In this document: in pieces, positions 1 to 7,657 of the stretch
How the letters are laid out: every line of letters starts with the position of its first letter
How positions within the stretch are numbered: position 1 is the stretch's first letter
Assembly: GCF_008704555.1 (NCBI RefSeq)
Contig: NZ_CP023702.1
Coordinates: 5,618,001 to 5,682,000 of the forward strand
Reading direction: 5' to 3'
Origin: Streptomyces nitrosporeus
Lineage (GTDB): Bacteria; Actinomycetota; Actinomycetes; Streptomycetales; Streptomycetaceae
DNA: 64,000 bases
The notes under the pieces: model-generated
The model's input: only the letters and a program-made list of their open reading frames with translations
Told to the model about the DNA's origin: nothing
Databases searched by the model: none
Translations under genes and position numbers: made by a program

Positions 1-2
1 AC

Positions 3-680
3 GCCGTCCACGACGCCTCCGTCCACGGCCGAATCCCGGACTTCAAGGGCGCCGGGGAAGCCGCTGCCCGACTGGCGGCGCTCCCGTCCTGGCAGTACGC
101 GAGTGTCGTCAAGGCCGTACCGGACAAGGCCCAGCTCCCGGTCCGGGCACGGGCGCTGGAGGAGGGCAAGACGGTCTACATGGCTGTACCGAAGCTGGCC
201 ACCCCCAAGCCCTTCTACCTCCTTGAACCGGCCGCCCTCACCGTCCCGCCGGCCGAGGCCGCCGACAGCCGCACGGCCGCCTCCATCGCCCCGGCCGTCG
301 AGGTCGACGCACTCCGCCCGCTCGACCTGATCATCCTCGGCAGCGTCGCCGTCAACCGCGACGGCGCCCGCGTCGGGAAAGGCGCCGGCTACTCCGACAT
401 CGAGTTCGCCCTTCTCGCCGAGGCCGGCCTGGTGACACCGAAGACCCTCGTCGTCACCACCGTCCACGCACTCCAGGTGACCGAGACGACCGTCCCCACC
501 AGCGGACACGACGTCGGCGTCGACCTCATCGTCACGCCCGCCGAAACCATCGTCTGCCCGAAATCCCAACGACCCTCCGGGATCCACTGGCCCGATCTCA
601 CGCCGGAGAAGATCGCCGCCATTCCGGCACTGGCGGCACGGTGCAGCGCCCGCCTGATGCCCGGGAAGGGAAGCACCTGA
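3..680 (+). CDS. 5-formyltetrahydrofolate cyclo-ligase-like protein (5' end cut by window)
   Basis: The frame is open from the first bases, so the N terminus lies outside the window; about 225 residues remain. The visible part begins AVHDASVHGRIPDFKG and includes the motifs VPKLATPKPFYLLEP, LGSVAVNRDGARVGKG and GYSDIEFALL. This pattern matches the 5-formyl-THF cyclo-ligase/MTHFS-like superfamily, in which the GxGxGYxDxE-type loop binds nucleotide. The member here looks like the divergent MTHFSD-type branch, so the exact substrate is uncertain. It ends 23 bp before the convergent membrane protein gene. An internal Met (base 180) would give 166 aa, but the same frame carries family-like sequence upstream of it. 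Confidence 0.75.
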   Translation, partial: AVHDASVHGRIPDFKGAGEAAARLAALPSWQYASVVKAVPDKAQLPVRARALEEGKTVYMAVPKLATPKPFYLLEPAALTVPPAEAADSRTAASIAPAVEVDALRPLDLIILGSVAVNRDGARVGKGAGYSDIEFALLAEAGLVTPKTLVVTTVHALQVTETTVPTSGHDVGVDLIVTPAETIVCPKSQRPSGIHWPDLTPEKIAAIPALAARCSARLMPGKGST

Positions 681-703
681 TTCTGGCGCGGCAGAAATTT
701 CTC

Positions 704-1153
704 TCATTCCATGCGGATCACACGCCACGTACCGTTCTGCCGGTCCACCAGGAGTCCGGTGTAACCGAAGGGCTCGGCGTCCAGGCGTACGGTGTGCCGC
801 GTTCCCCGTTTCTCCGCTCTGGTGTCGTCGTCGGTCAGCTTCATGGCCGCCACGGCTTCGCGTTCCGCGGCGGTCAGCGAGTCGGCCAGATCCCGTACGG
901 CGGAGGGGCAGTCGTCCTTTCCCCGCTGGGTGGCCAGAGCAGTGGCAGCGGGTTTCGCCAGGAGGCCACAGGCCTCTGCCCCGTCTCCTCGGCCGAGCGC
1001 GTGCAGCAGCGTGTCGGCGGTACCGGTGGCCGCGTCCTCATCCGCCTGGGCCTCCCGGCCCGACGGTATGACGAACACGGTGAAGGTGATGCCGAACACG
1101 ACGACCAGGACACCGAGGATGATGAACGTTGCGGCGTGATCGCGGTTGCTCAT
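704..1153 (-). CDS. small membrane-anchored protein, unknown function
   Basis: A 149-residue protein starting MSNRDHAATF. One membrane segment (residues about 9-30, IILGVLVVVFGITFTVFVIP) is followed by an exported domain of about 115 residues. That domain has two Cys (in EACGLLA and KDDCPSAV) that could form a disulfide, and it ends in a beta-rich tail (GTWRVIRME). This resembles the small extracytoplasmic DUF4878/NTF2-like lipoprotein-type domains of actinobacteria, but no catalytic motif is visible. A longer open frame runs upstream, but the Met at 1153 directly precedes the membrane segment and is the best start. Function not recognised. Confidence 0.6.
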   Translation of the reverse strand: MSNRDHAATFIILGVLVVVFGITFTVFVIPSGREAQADEDAATGTADTLLHALGRGDGAEACGLLAKPAATALATQRGKDDCPSAVRDLADSLTAAEREAVAAMKLTDDDTRAEKRGTRHTVRLDAEPFGYTGLLVDRQNGTWRVIRME

Positions 1154-1281
1154 GGCACGGAGCCTATAGAGAACGGGCCACCCGGTCACCGTCGGACGCC
1201 ACGGGCATGGGGACGGGGCTGAAAGCGGCAGAGGCCGTCCTCTCGTACCGTGGGCGGCCGGGGCGGAACCCGGTCGGCCCG

Positions 1282-1806
1282 TCAGCGCAGTTCGCCCTCC
1301 AGCATGCCCATGAGGATGCTGTCGTGCCAGACGCCGCCGTCGCGGACGGTGTCGCGGGCCCGGCCCTCCTCGGTGAAGCCGGCCTTCCTGTAGGCCCGGA
1401 TCGCGGCGGTGTTGGCGTCGGCCACCCACAGCATGACGCGGTGCAGACGCATCGTGTCGAAGCCGTACCGGCACATGAGGCGGGTGGCCTCGGTGCCGTA
1501 GCCCTTGCCCCAGCAGTCCTTCTCGCCGATGTAGATGTCGAGTTCGGCGCCCCCGGCCTCGGGCCCGTCCGTGGTCAGTCGGACGAGGCCGATCAGCCGC
1601 TCGTCCGCGAGGGTCTCGATGCCGAAGACGATCTGCGCGTAGGACGCGGCGGGGAACTCCGCCTTGTAGGCGCGGAACTGGGCGAGGGTCATCGGGTAGC
1701 CGTTGTCCATCCAGCGCATGACGTCCGGGTCGTGCTTCCAGCGCCAGTGCGCCTCCGTGTCGTCCTCGTCCATCAGCCGGAGCCGCACCGATTCACCTGT
1801 CAGCAA
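1282..1806 (-). CDS. GNAT family N-acetyltransferase (RimJ/RimL type)
   Basis: A 174-residue acetyl-CoA-dependent N-acetyltransferase. It shows the RimJ-like N terminus (GESVRLRLMDEDD), the acetyl-CoA loop CWGKGYGTEATRLMCRYGF with the Q/RxxGxG/A-like WGKGYGTEA, and the C-terminal NTAAIRAYRKAGFTEEGRARD typical of ribosomal-protein acetyltransferase relatives. The start is TTG at 1806: GAGGG lies 7 nt upstream (complement of 1814-1818), and the longer frame beyond it does not look like coding sequence. The substrate cannot be told from sequence; it could be a protein N terminus, an antibiotic or a small amine. Confidence 0.85.
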   Translation of the reverse strand: MLTGESVRLRLMDEDDTEAHWRWKHDPDVMRWMDNGYPMTLAQFRAYKAEFPAASYAQIVFGIETLADERLIGLVRLTTDGPEAGGAELDIYIGEKDCWGKGYGTEATRLMCRYGFDTMRLHRVMLWVADANTAAIRAYRKAGFTEEGRARDTVRDGGVWHDSILMGMLEGELR

Positions 1807-1997
1807 TGTTTTTCCCTCAACTCTGTGTCGGGACAACGGGTTTCGCGCCTTCCTACCAACGAGGGCAGGACAGGGCAAAGGATTTCCGGGGAGCGGCGGC
1901 GCCGGTTCGTACTGCCGGGTTCCGGCAGTGAAGAGGGGCGGGAAGGTGCCTGTGACCGGCATGGTCCGGCAGCCGGCCGGGGGCGCACCATGCACCG

Positions 1998-3095
1998 GTG
2001 ACCCTGGACAACAAGGCGGGGGCGACCCGCTCGAAGAACCGTTCGCTGATGATCGGCGCCGCCGTGTCGGCCGGTGTCTGCGCGCTGCTGGCGGCGTTCC
2101 TGCTGCTGGTACCGATGCGCGGGGCACTGGAGGACGAACGGGCCTTCCGGGCGGCTGTCGCGTGCGGCCCCGGCGACGGGGGCCGGGAGTGCCTGCGGAC
2201 CGTGCGGGTGCGCGTCGAGGAGACCGCCAAGAAGAAGGGGAAGAAGACCCCCTCGTTCTGGGTGTACGTCACCGAGCCGGACGGGACGGCCACCCGCACC
2301 CGGCTGGAGGGCGCCGTCGAGGACGTACCGGGCATCCGCGAGGGCGGCACGATCCAGGTCACCTACTGGCGGGACCAGATCCGCTACGTCGACACCGGGG
2401 CCGAGCGGCGCTGGACGACCGCGGACCCGCGCGGGGACTACCGGCTCTACTGCGCCTGGGGTCTCGCCGTCGGCTTCTACGGCCTGGTCTTCCTGTGGTT
2501 CTGCTTCTGGCAGGCCAAGCTGAGCAGCCGGTCGCGCCTGGCCTACCCGTGGCACGCCGGGGTCCCCGCCCTGGGCGCCCTCTTCCTCACCGCGGTCGCG
2601 GCGGTCGCGCCGTGGTTCACCGACAGCCCCGGGCAGGCGCTGGGAGTCATCGGGCTGAGCGCCCCGGTGGTGGCGGCGGTCTGCGCGGTGATCGGACTGG
2701 TCATGGCGCGGCGGCAGCGGGGCGACGACACCCTCCGCCTGGAACGGGCCGTGCCCGGCAAGGAGTTGAGCTTCCAGGGCATGGTGCTGGGCGAGGTGTC
2801 CTACGCCGGCCGGGGCGGCTTCCTGGTGGCCGGCCCCGGTCTGCTGGCGTCGACACCCGACCCCACGGGTGTCGCGTACCGCAGAGAGGCGCCGCGCACC
2901 CTGACCCCCGTCCGGGTCCGGCCGCCCTACCGTACGGACCCCGAGGGCCGGCCGGACTACGACGGCAAGGCGCTGGTCCTGGAATGCGAGGACGACGGCG
3001 TCCCGGTGCTCGTCGTCACCCCCCGGAAGACCATGAAGTGGGTCCTGGGCGCCCTGCCACCGATCGGACCGGGCGGCGGGACCCCGCGCCCGTGA
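1998..3095 (+). CDS. multi-pass membrane protein, unknown function (DUF3592-like)
   Basis: A 365-residue protein with GTG start. An N-terminal membrane helix (SLMIGAAVSAGVCALLAAFL) is followed by a globular segment containing Cys pairs (ACGPGDGGRECLR) and a YWRDQIRYVDTGAERRW motif. Then come three more helices (YCAWGLAVGFYGLVFLWFCFW, a segment around LGALFLTAVAAVAPWF, and VIGLSAPVVAAVCAVIGLVM) and a cytoplasmic tail. The loop between helices resembles DUF3592-type membrane proteins. No enzyme motif is seen. It is convergent with the Nudix gene, and the two stop codons lie inside one shared hairpin. Confidence 0.7.
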   Translation: MTLDNKAGATRSKNRSLMIGAAVSAGVCALLAAFLLLVPMRGALEDERAFRAAVACGPGDGGRECLRTVRVRVEETAKKKGKKTPSFWVYVTEPDGTATRTRLEGAVEDVPGIREGGTIQVTYWRDQIRYVDTGAERRWTTADPRGDYRLYCAWGLAVGFYGLVFLWFCFWQAKLSSRSRLAYPWHAGVPALGALFLTAVAAVAPWFTDSPGQALGVIGLSAPVVAAVCAVIGLVMARRQRGDDTLRLERAVPGKELSFQGMVLGEVSYAGRGGFLVAGPGLLASTPDPTGVAYRREAPRTLTPVRVRPPYRTDPEGRPDYDGKALVLECEDDGVPVLVVTPRKTMKWVLGALPPIGPGGGTPRP

Positions 3096-3122
3096 CCCGC
3101 CCGGGTCCCCGGGTCAGGGCGC
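3086..3122. terminator. bidirectional terminator hairpin overlapping two stop codons
   Basis: GCGCCCGTGACCC pairs with GGGTCAGGGCGC with one bulged G and a 12-nt loop. The stem contains the TGA of the membrane protein (3093-3095) and the TCA (stop) of the convergent Nudix gene (3114-3116). Confidence 0.6.
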
Positions 3123-3647
3123 CGCCTCGTCCAGGAGCAGGTACAGCAGGCCCACCAGCGAACCGCTGCTCACGATCTCCCGGCGGTCGATCATGGACCG
3201 GACGCCGGACAGCGGGATCCACTCGACGCGGTCCGACTCGTTGCGCTCGGTGGGCGGCCCGGTGTACGTGGCGCCGTCGGCACGGAAGAGGTGGTGCTGC
3301 GAGTCGGTGATGCCGTTCGCCGGTTCCGCGTAGATCAGCGGTTCCAGCGAGTCCACCCGCCAGCCCGTCTCCTCCAGCACCTCCCGGGCGGCGGCCTCGG
3401 CCGGTGTCTCACCGTCCTCGACCAGGCCCATGGGGAGCTCCCAGGCCCAGGTGCCGGTGACGAAGCGGTGGCGCCACATCATGAGGACTTCCCGGCGGTC
3501 GTTGACCACGGCCGCCACGGCCAGGTTCCGGAGCCTGACGATCGTGTAGTCGACCCGGTGGCCGTCCGGCTGCTCGACGTCGGCCGACCACAGGTTCACC
3601 CAGGGGTTCGCGTAGAGCGGGCGCTCCCCGTACACCTTCCACCGCAC
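3114..3647 (-). CDS. Nudix hydrolase (ADP-ribose pyrophosphatase type)
   Basis: A 177-residue hydrolase with a complete Nudix box at residues 74-96: G74, E80, R88-E89, E92-E93, G95-W96, following GX5EX7REUXEEXGU. This box binds divalent metal and cleaves nucleoside diphosphates linked to another moiety. The N-terminal part (YANPWVNLWSADVEQPDG) resembles ADP-sugar pyrophosphatases such as NudF. The start is GTG at 3647 with a G-rich ribosome site about 9 nt upstream. It is transcribed away from the divergent lipoprotein gene. Substrate preference is inferred from overall resemblance only. Confidence 0.88.
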   Translation of the reverse strand: MRWKVYGERPLYANPWVNLWSADVEQPDGHRVDYTIVRLRNLAVAAVVNDRREVLMMWRHRFVTGTWAWELPMGLVEDGETPAEAAAREVLEETGWRVDSLEPLIYAEPANGITDSQHHLFRADGATYTGPPTERNESDRVEWIPLSGVRSMIDRREIVSSGSLVGLLYLLLDEAAP

Positions 3648-3772
3648 TGTTACAGCCCCTCCCCGCAGAACTCCGACGTGGTGGCCAGCGTATGACGGCC
3701 CGCCCGGCGGGGGATACCGTTCCGTTACCCGGGGAAGGGCAACCGATCGGCGGGGTCCTTTGTCGAACCGGC

Positions 3773-5017
3773 GTGGTCAGAAGCCGTGTCAGCCCCCTGC
3801 GTGTGATCCTCGCCGTGTCCGCCCTGCTGCTGACGGCCTGCTCGGGCGGCTCCGGGGAGAAGGAGAAGGCCGCTCACCCGGTCTTCGGCGCGCCGCTCGG
3901 CCAGCAGCCCCGGCAGGCGCTGCTGGCGACCCAGGCAGAGGGGACGGCGCGCTTCACACAGACCCTGACGTTCGGTTCGCCGGAGGGGGACACGGTCCAG
4001 AAGGCCACGGGCCGTGTCGACTTCGCCGGTGGCCGCGCCGCCGGCTCGGTCGAGTGGACCCTCGCGCCGGACCTGCCGGAAGAAGCCAAGGACGAACTGC
4101 TGGGTGCCCGGCTGGGACCGGGGCGTTCCCCTGCCCTGACCCGGCTGGCGGTCGACCCGGACTCCATCCGGCTGCGCGCGGGCGAGGCGGATTACTGGCT
4201 GGACTACGCGGGATCCCTGGAGGTCTTCGGCGGGGAGGCCGCGATCAACGCGCTGCGGGGCACCGAATCCGCTTTCGGAGGCACCCTGCTGGAGGTGCTG
4301 AGCGGGGTGCAGGACGTACGGGAGTCCACGGAGACCCTGGAAGAGAAAGGCAGCCGCGCCTACCAGGCGGAACTCACCGCGTACAACGCGCTGCGGATGT
4401 TCTCCCAGGACCTGCGCGCCGAACTCACCAGCGACATCGACCCCGGTGGTACGAAGACCCCGGTGACGCTCGGGATCAGGGTGGACGCCGAGGGCCGCGT
4501 CACACGGGCCGAAGCGGACCTTTCCGCACTGCTCGACCGGAAGGACGGCGCTCTCGCCGGGATGACCGGCCTCCGGGCCGTCCTGACGGTGAGCGGACAC
4601 GGGGACTCGGCTCCGGCCATGCCGGCGCCGACGGAGCGGACACTCGACGCGAAGGACGCCGTCACGGCGATCGGCGACCTGGAGGAAGGCGCCTGCGCCG
4701 ACCTCACGACCGGCAACCGCACGCCCGGCACGGTCGTGGCTGTGCCCTGCGACCGGCCCCACGACGTCAGGGTGTTCGCCCACCCCCGCCTGGACACCGC
4801 GTACCCGGGGGACGAGGAGGCGGAGAGCGCGGTGGAGGAGAGGTGCACGGGGGAGTACCGCCCGCTGCCCGGGGCATGGAAGCGTGAGGCGGCCGAGGAC
4901 GACCTGTTCTGGTACACCTGGCCGGCCGAAAAGGACTGGGGCGTCGGCGGTGAACCGACGGCCACCTGCTACATCGTCACCCGCGACCCGGTGACCACCC
5001 GGCTGTCGGCGGTCTGA
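3773..5017 (+). CDS. lipoprotein with C-terminal septum-formation-like domain
   Basis: A 414-residue lipoprotein. The GTG start at 3773 places a short basic N terminus before the hydrophobic stretch LRVILAVSALLLTAC, where LTAC is a lipobox and Cys the lipidated residue. The middle 250 residues are built like the LppX/LolA-type lipoprotein fold found in many actinomycete lipoproteins (repeated strand-like segments, a YWLDYAG motif). The last 100 residues, with spaced Cys in GACADL, VPCDRPHDV, RCTGEY and TCYIV, resemble the Septum_form domain. An upstream Met at 3692 would bury the signal peptide inside the protein, so it was not used. The function is probably extracytoplasmic; the ligand is unknown. 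Confidence 0.72.
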   Translation: MVRSRVSPLRVILAVSALLLTACSGGSGEKEKAAHPVFGAPLGQQPRQALLATQAEGTARFTQTLTFGSPEGDTVQKATGRVDFAGGRAAGSVEWTLAPDLPEEAKDELLGARLGPGRSPALTRLAVDPDSIRLRAGEADYWLDYAGSLEVFGGEAAINALRGTESAFGGTLLEVLSGVQDVRESTETLEEKGSRAYQAELTAYNALRMFSQDLRAELTSDIDPGGTKTPVTLGIRVDAEGRVTRAEADLSALLDRKDGALAGMTGLRAVLTVSGHGDSAPAMPAPTERTLDAKDAVTAIGDLEEGACADLTTGNRTPGTVVAVPCDRPHDVRVFAHPRLDTAYPGDEEAESAVEERCTGEYRPLPGAWKREAAEDDLFWYTWPAEKDWGVGGEPTATCYIVTRDPVTTRLSAV

Positions 5018-5123
5018 CCGCAACGGCCCCCGGCGCCACGCCCCCCGGCACCGGGACGCGCAGGCGGGCCGTGCTCCGCCGGACGCCGGCGGCCCCGTCG
5101 CCCGCGGGCGTCCGTACCGCCGC

Positions 5124-5714
5124 TCAGTCGAAACCGCGGCCCATCTCGTCCAGGATCTCCTCGATCACCGCACCCGGTCCGCGCGCCTCGTCCTCCTCGA
5201 TCCACGTCCGCATCGCGATGCGGAGGGAGGAGAGGAAACCGGCGGCCAGCACCACCGGGCGCACCGTCCCCGCGGCCGGTCCGGTCCGGGCGGCCACGGC
5301 GTCGGCCAGGTCGCGCTCCAGCGCCGCGTGGTCGGCGAGCTGGCGGGCCAGCAGGGAGGGGTGGCGCAGGGCGAGGCGGGTGCGGACCGCCCACTCGCGC
5401 TCCGGAGGGGCCATCCGCTCGGTGAACTGGCCGACCGCCGCCCGGAGCGCCGCCCAGGCGGGCTCCTCGGCGGGGCGGTCGCGGACCGCCTGGACGAGGG
5501 CGCGGATGTGCTGCTCCTCGCCGTAGAGGAGGGCGTCCTCCTTGTTGGTGAAGTAGTTGGAGAACGTTCTGCGCGAGATGCCGGCCGCGTCCGCGACGGC
5601 CTCGACCGTCACATGGTCGAAGCCGTGTTCGACGGTCAGGCGCAGGGTCGCTTCGTGTACGGCCTGCCGGGTGGCGGCCTTCTTGCGTTCACGCAGTCCC
5701 GTGGAGCTCTCCAT
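5124..5714 (-). CDS. TetR/AcrR family transcriptional regulator of the adjacent MFS pump
   Basis: A 196-residue repressor. The N-terminal HTH (RERKKAATRQAVHEATLRL, then AVADAAGISRRTFSNYFTNKEDALL) is a textbook TetR DNA-binding domain; the C-terminal about 130 residues form the ligand-binding and dimerisation part. It is divergent from a DHA2-type drug exporter, the classic arrangement for a TetR repressor that is lifted by the pump's substrate. The promoter appears to be leaderless: the -10-like GATAAT ends 6 nt before the ATG. The operator candidates between the two genes are listed separately. Confidence 0.9.
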   Translation of the reverse strand: MESSTGLRERKKAATRQAVHEATLRLTVEHGFDHVTVEAVADAAGISRRTFSNYFTNKEDALLYGEEQHIRALVQAVRDRPAEEPAWAALRAAVGQFTERMAPPEREWAVRTRLALRHPSLLARQLADHAALERDLADAVAARTGPAAGTVRPVVLAAGFLSSLRIAMRTWIEEDEARGPGAVIEEILDEMGRGFD

Positions 5715-5720
5715 GGCTCC

Positions 5721-5750
5721 ATTATCTATCGCCGGGTAAAGATTGCGCAA
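5721..5750 (-). promoter_or_regulatory. leaderless promoter of the TetR gene
   Basis: On the minus strand, TTGCGC (complement of 5745-5750) and GATAAT (complement of 5721-5726) are separated by 18 bp. The TSS expected 7 nt downstream coincides with the A of the ATG at 5714. Confidence 0.55.
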
Positions 5751-5757
5751 TGTGCAA
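5743..5757. promoter_or_regulatory. imperfect palindrome overlapping the TetR -35
   Basis: TTGCGC-AAT-GTGCAA is an inverted repeat with one mismatch that covers the -35 element of the regulator promoter. It is a candidate autoregulatory operator. Confidence 0.4.
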
Positions 5758-5765
5758 AATTTCCC

Positions 5766-5781
5766 ACTGTGCATGTACAGT
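5766..5781. promoter_or_regulatory. candidate TetR operator
   Basis: ACTGTGCATGTACAGT is a 16-bp palindrome with a single mismatched pair, located between the divergent regulator and MFS genes. Its last six bases (TACAGT) could serve as a -10 for the MFS gene, so binding would block transcription. Confidence 0.55.
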
Positions 5782-5853
5782 GAAGACTTCTCTTCCTGAG
5801 CGAAGCCTTGCCCTTCCCGAGTGAAGACCTTCCCTTTCTGCCTGAAACCTTCC
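5782..5853 (+). repeat. about 21-bp direct repeats in the MFS 5' leader
   Basis: Four imperfect copies of a GAAGACCTTCCCTTYCTGARY-like unit begin at 5782, 5802, 5823 and 5844 (spacing 20, 21, 21). They end at the GGAGG ribosome site of the MFS gene. Confidence 0.6.
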
Positions 5854-5864
5854 GGAGGTTGCGC

Positions 5865-7403
5865 GTGAGCGCACAAACGGCCGCGCCCGCCGAGGCTGCA
5901 CCCATGGATCACCGGCATGTGATGCGAGCCCTGAGCGGACTGCTGATCGTGCTGTTCGTGGCGATGATCAGCAGCACGGTGGTCTCCGTCGCCCTGCCGC
6001 AGATCATCGGCTCCCTGAACGGCACGCAGTCGCAGTACACCTGGGTCGTCACCGCGATGCTGCTGACCTCCACGGCCTCCACCCCGATCTGGGGCAAGCT
6101 GGCCGACCTGTTCAGCAAGAAGCTGCTCCTCCAGATATCCATCGGGCTCTTCGTCATCTCGTCGGTCGCCTGCGGATTCGCCCAGTCCACGGGGCAGTTG
6201 ATCGCCTTCCGGGCCATCCAGGGCCTCGGCATGGGCGCGTTGCAGGTGCTGGTGCAGGTGATCATCGCCGCGATGATCAGCCCCAAGGAGCGCGGCCGCT
6301 ACAACGGTTACCTCGGCGGGGTCATGGCCGTCGCCACCGTCGGCGGACCGCTGCTCGGCGGCTTCATCACCGACACCTCGTGGCTCGGCTGGCGCTGGTG
6401 CTTCTTCATCGCCGTCCCCTTCACCCTCGTCGCGTTCGTGATGCTGACCCGCACCCTGCACCTCACCGAGATCCGCCGGCCCGACGTGAAGGTCGACTAC
6501 CTCGGCGCGTCCCTGATCGCCGCCGGTGTCAGCCTGCTCCTCCTCTGGGTCACCTTCGTCGACAACGACTTCGACTGGATCTCCTGGCAGAGCGCCGCCA
6601 TGGTCGGCGGCAGCGTCGTGATCCTCGCCGCCGCCGTCATGGTCGAGGCGCGGGTCAAGGAACCGGTCGTCCCGCTCCACGTCGTACGCCGCCGGGACCC
6701 CGCCCTCGCCATCGTCGCGAGCCTCGCCGTGGGCATGGCGATGTTCGGCGGTGCCGTCTTCCTCGGCCAGTACTTCCAGATCGGCCGGGGCAACTCGCCG
6801 ACCGAGGCCGGTCTGCTGACCATCCCGCTGATGCTCGGCGTGCTCCTCTCCTCCACCGTCGCCGGGCGCCTGGTCTCCAAGACCGGCAAGGTCAAGCCCT
6901 ACATCGTCACCGGCGTCGTGGTGCTCACCCTCGGTTTCCTGGGCCTGTCCACGATCGACCACGAGACCTCGCTGGTCATCGTGTCGCTGGGCATGCTGGC
7001 CGTCGGCATCGGTGTCGGTATGTCGATGCAGAACCTCGTGCTCGTGCTGCAGAACACCGTCCCGCTCAGCGAACTCGGCGCCGCCAGCGGTGCGATCACC
7101 TTCTTCCGCTCGCTCGGCGGCACCATCGGCGTCTCCGTCCTCGGTGCGGTGCTCGCCAACCAGGTGGCCACGAAGATCGCCGACGGGCTGGCGAAGCTGG
7201 GCGTCGACCCGGCCGCCTCCACGTCGGGCGGCTCGACACTGAACGTGGCCGCCATGCCTCCGCAGATCCAGGAAGTGGTGCGCGCCGCCTACGGCGACGC
7301 GACCGGACACATCTTCCTGATCTCCGCCGGCATCGCGGTCATCGGTGTCGTCGCGTCGCTGTTCCTGACGCCGACCAAGCTGCGCGACAGCGTGGACCTG
7401 TAA
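5865..7403 (+). CDS. MFS multidrug exporter, DHA2 (EmrB/QacA) family
   Basis: A 512-residue proton-driven exporter of the 14-helix DHA2 type. Helix 1 is LSGLLIVLFVAMISSTVVSVALPQI, ending in the typical LPxI. Motif A-like WGKLADLFSKKLL follows helix 2, and the QGLGMGALQVLVQ and GGVMAVATVGGPLLGG motifs lie in helices 4-5. The start is GTG at 5865 with GGAGG 6 nt upstream; the open frame beyond it is only the repeat-rich leader. It is expected in the cytoplasmic membrane exporting a hydrophobic or cationic drug, under the divergent TetR repressor. A perfect terminator hairpin follows. Confidence 0.92.
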   Translation: MSAQTAAPAEAAPMDHRHVMRALSGLLIVLFVAMISSTVVSVALPQIIGSLNGTQSQYTWVVTAMLLTSTASTPIWGKLADLFSKKLLLQISIGLFVISSVACGFAQSTGQLIAFRAIQGLGMGALQVLVQVIIAAMISPKERGRYNGYLGGVMAVATVGGPLLGGFITDTSWLGWRWCFFIAVPFTLVAFVMLTRTLHLTEIRRPDVKVDYLGASLIAAGVSLLLLWVTFVDNDFDWISWQSAAMVGGSVVILAAAVMVEARVKEPVVPLHVVRRRDPALAIVASLAVGMAMFGGAVFLGQYFQIGRGNSPTEAGLLTIPLMLGVLLSSTVAGRLVSKTGKVKPYIVTGVVVLTLGFLGLSTIDHETSLVIVSLGMLAVGIGVGMSMQNLVLVLQNTVPLSELGAASGAITFFRSLGGTIGVSVLGAVLANQVATKIADGLAKLGVDPAASTSGGSTLNVAAMPPQIQEVVRAAYGDATGHIFLISAGIAVIGVVASLFLTPTKLRDSVDL

Positions 7404-7424
7404 CACCCGCCCTGCCCACGGCAT

Positions 7425-7459
7425 CCGTGCCCCCGCGCCGTTCCGGTGCGGGGGCACGG
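7425..7459 (+). terminator. terminator of the MFS gene
   Basis: CCGTGCCCCCGC (7425-7436) pairs perfectly with GCGGGGGCACGG (7448-7459) across an 11-nt loop, 21 bp after the stop codon. Confidence 0.8.
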
Positions 7460-7545
7460 GCGTGATCCGGACGGTGCGGCGCGCCCGCCCGTTCCGGTAG
7501 GGTGACGCGTCCCGGCACCGGGACCGACTCCAGGAGGTGAGACCC

Positions 7546-7611
7546 ATTACCGCTTCAGCAGGCTGGGCGCTCACCCCTCGCCGTCGCGTGGCCCACCGGA
7601 CGACCCGGTAG
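7546..7611 (+). CDS. possible small upstream ORF with ATT start
   Basis: A perfect AGGAGG (7532-7537) stands 8 nt before ATT, which opens a 21-codon frame encoding ITASAGWALT-PRRRVAHRTTR before TAG. The only standard start in frame, GTG at 7537, overlaps the ribosome site and so lacks one of its own. The peptide is rich in Arg. It ends 46 bp before the HemK-like gene and could be a leader peptide, or the site could be fortuitous. ATT initiation is known for infC of E. coli; applying it here is inference. Confidence 0.3.
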   Translation: MTASAGWALTPRRRVAHRTTR

Positions 7612-7657
7612 GCCGGGCCGACCGCGGAGCGCCCATCGGGTTCCCGAAAGGCTCCGC

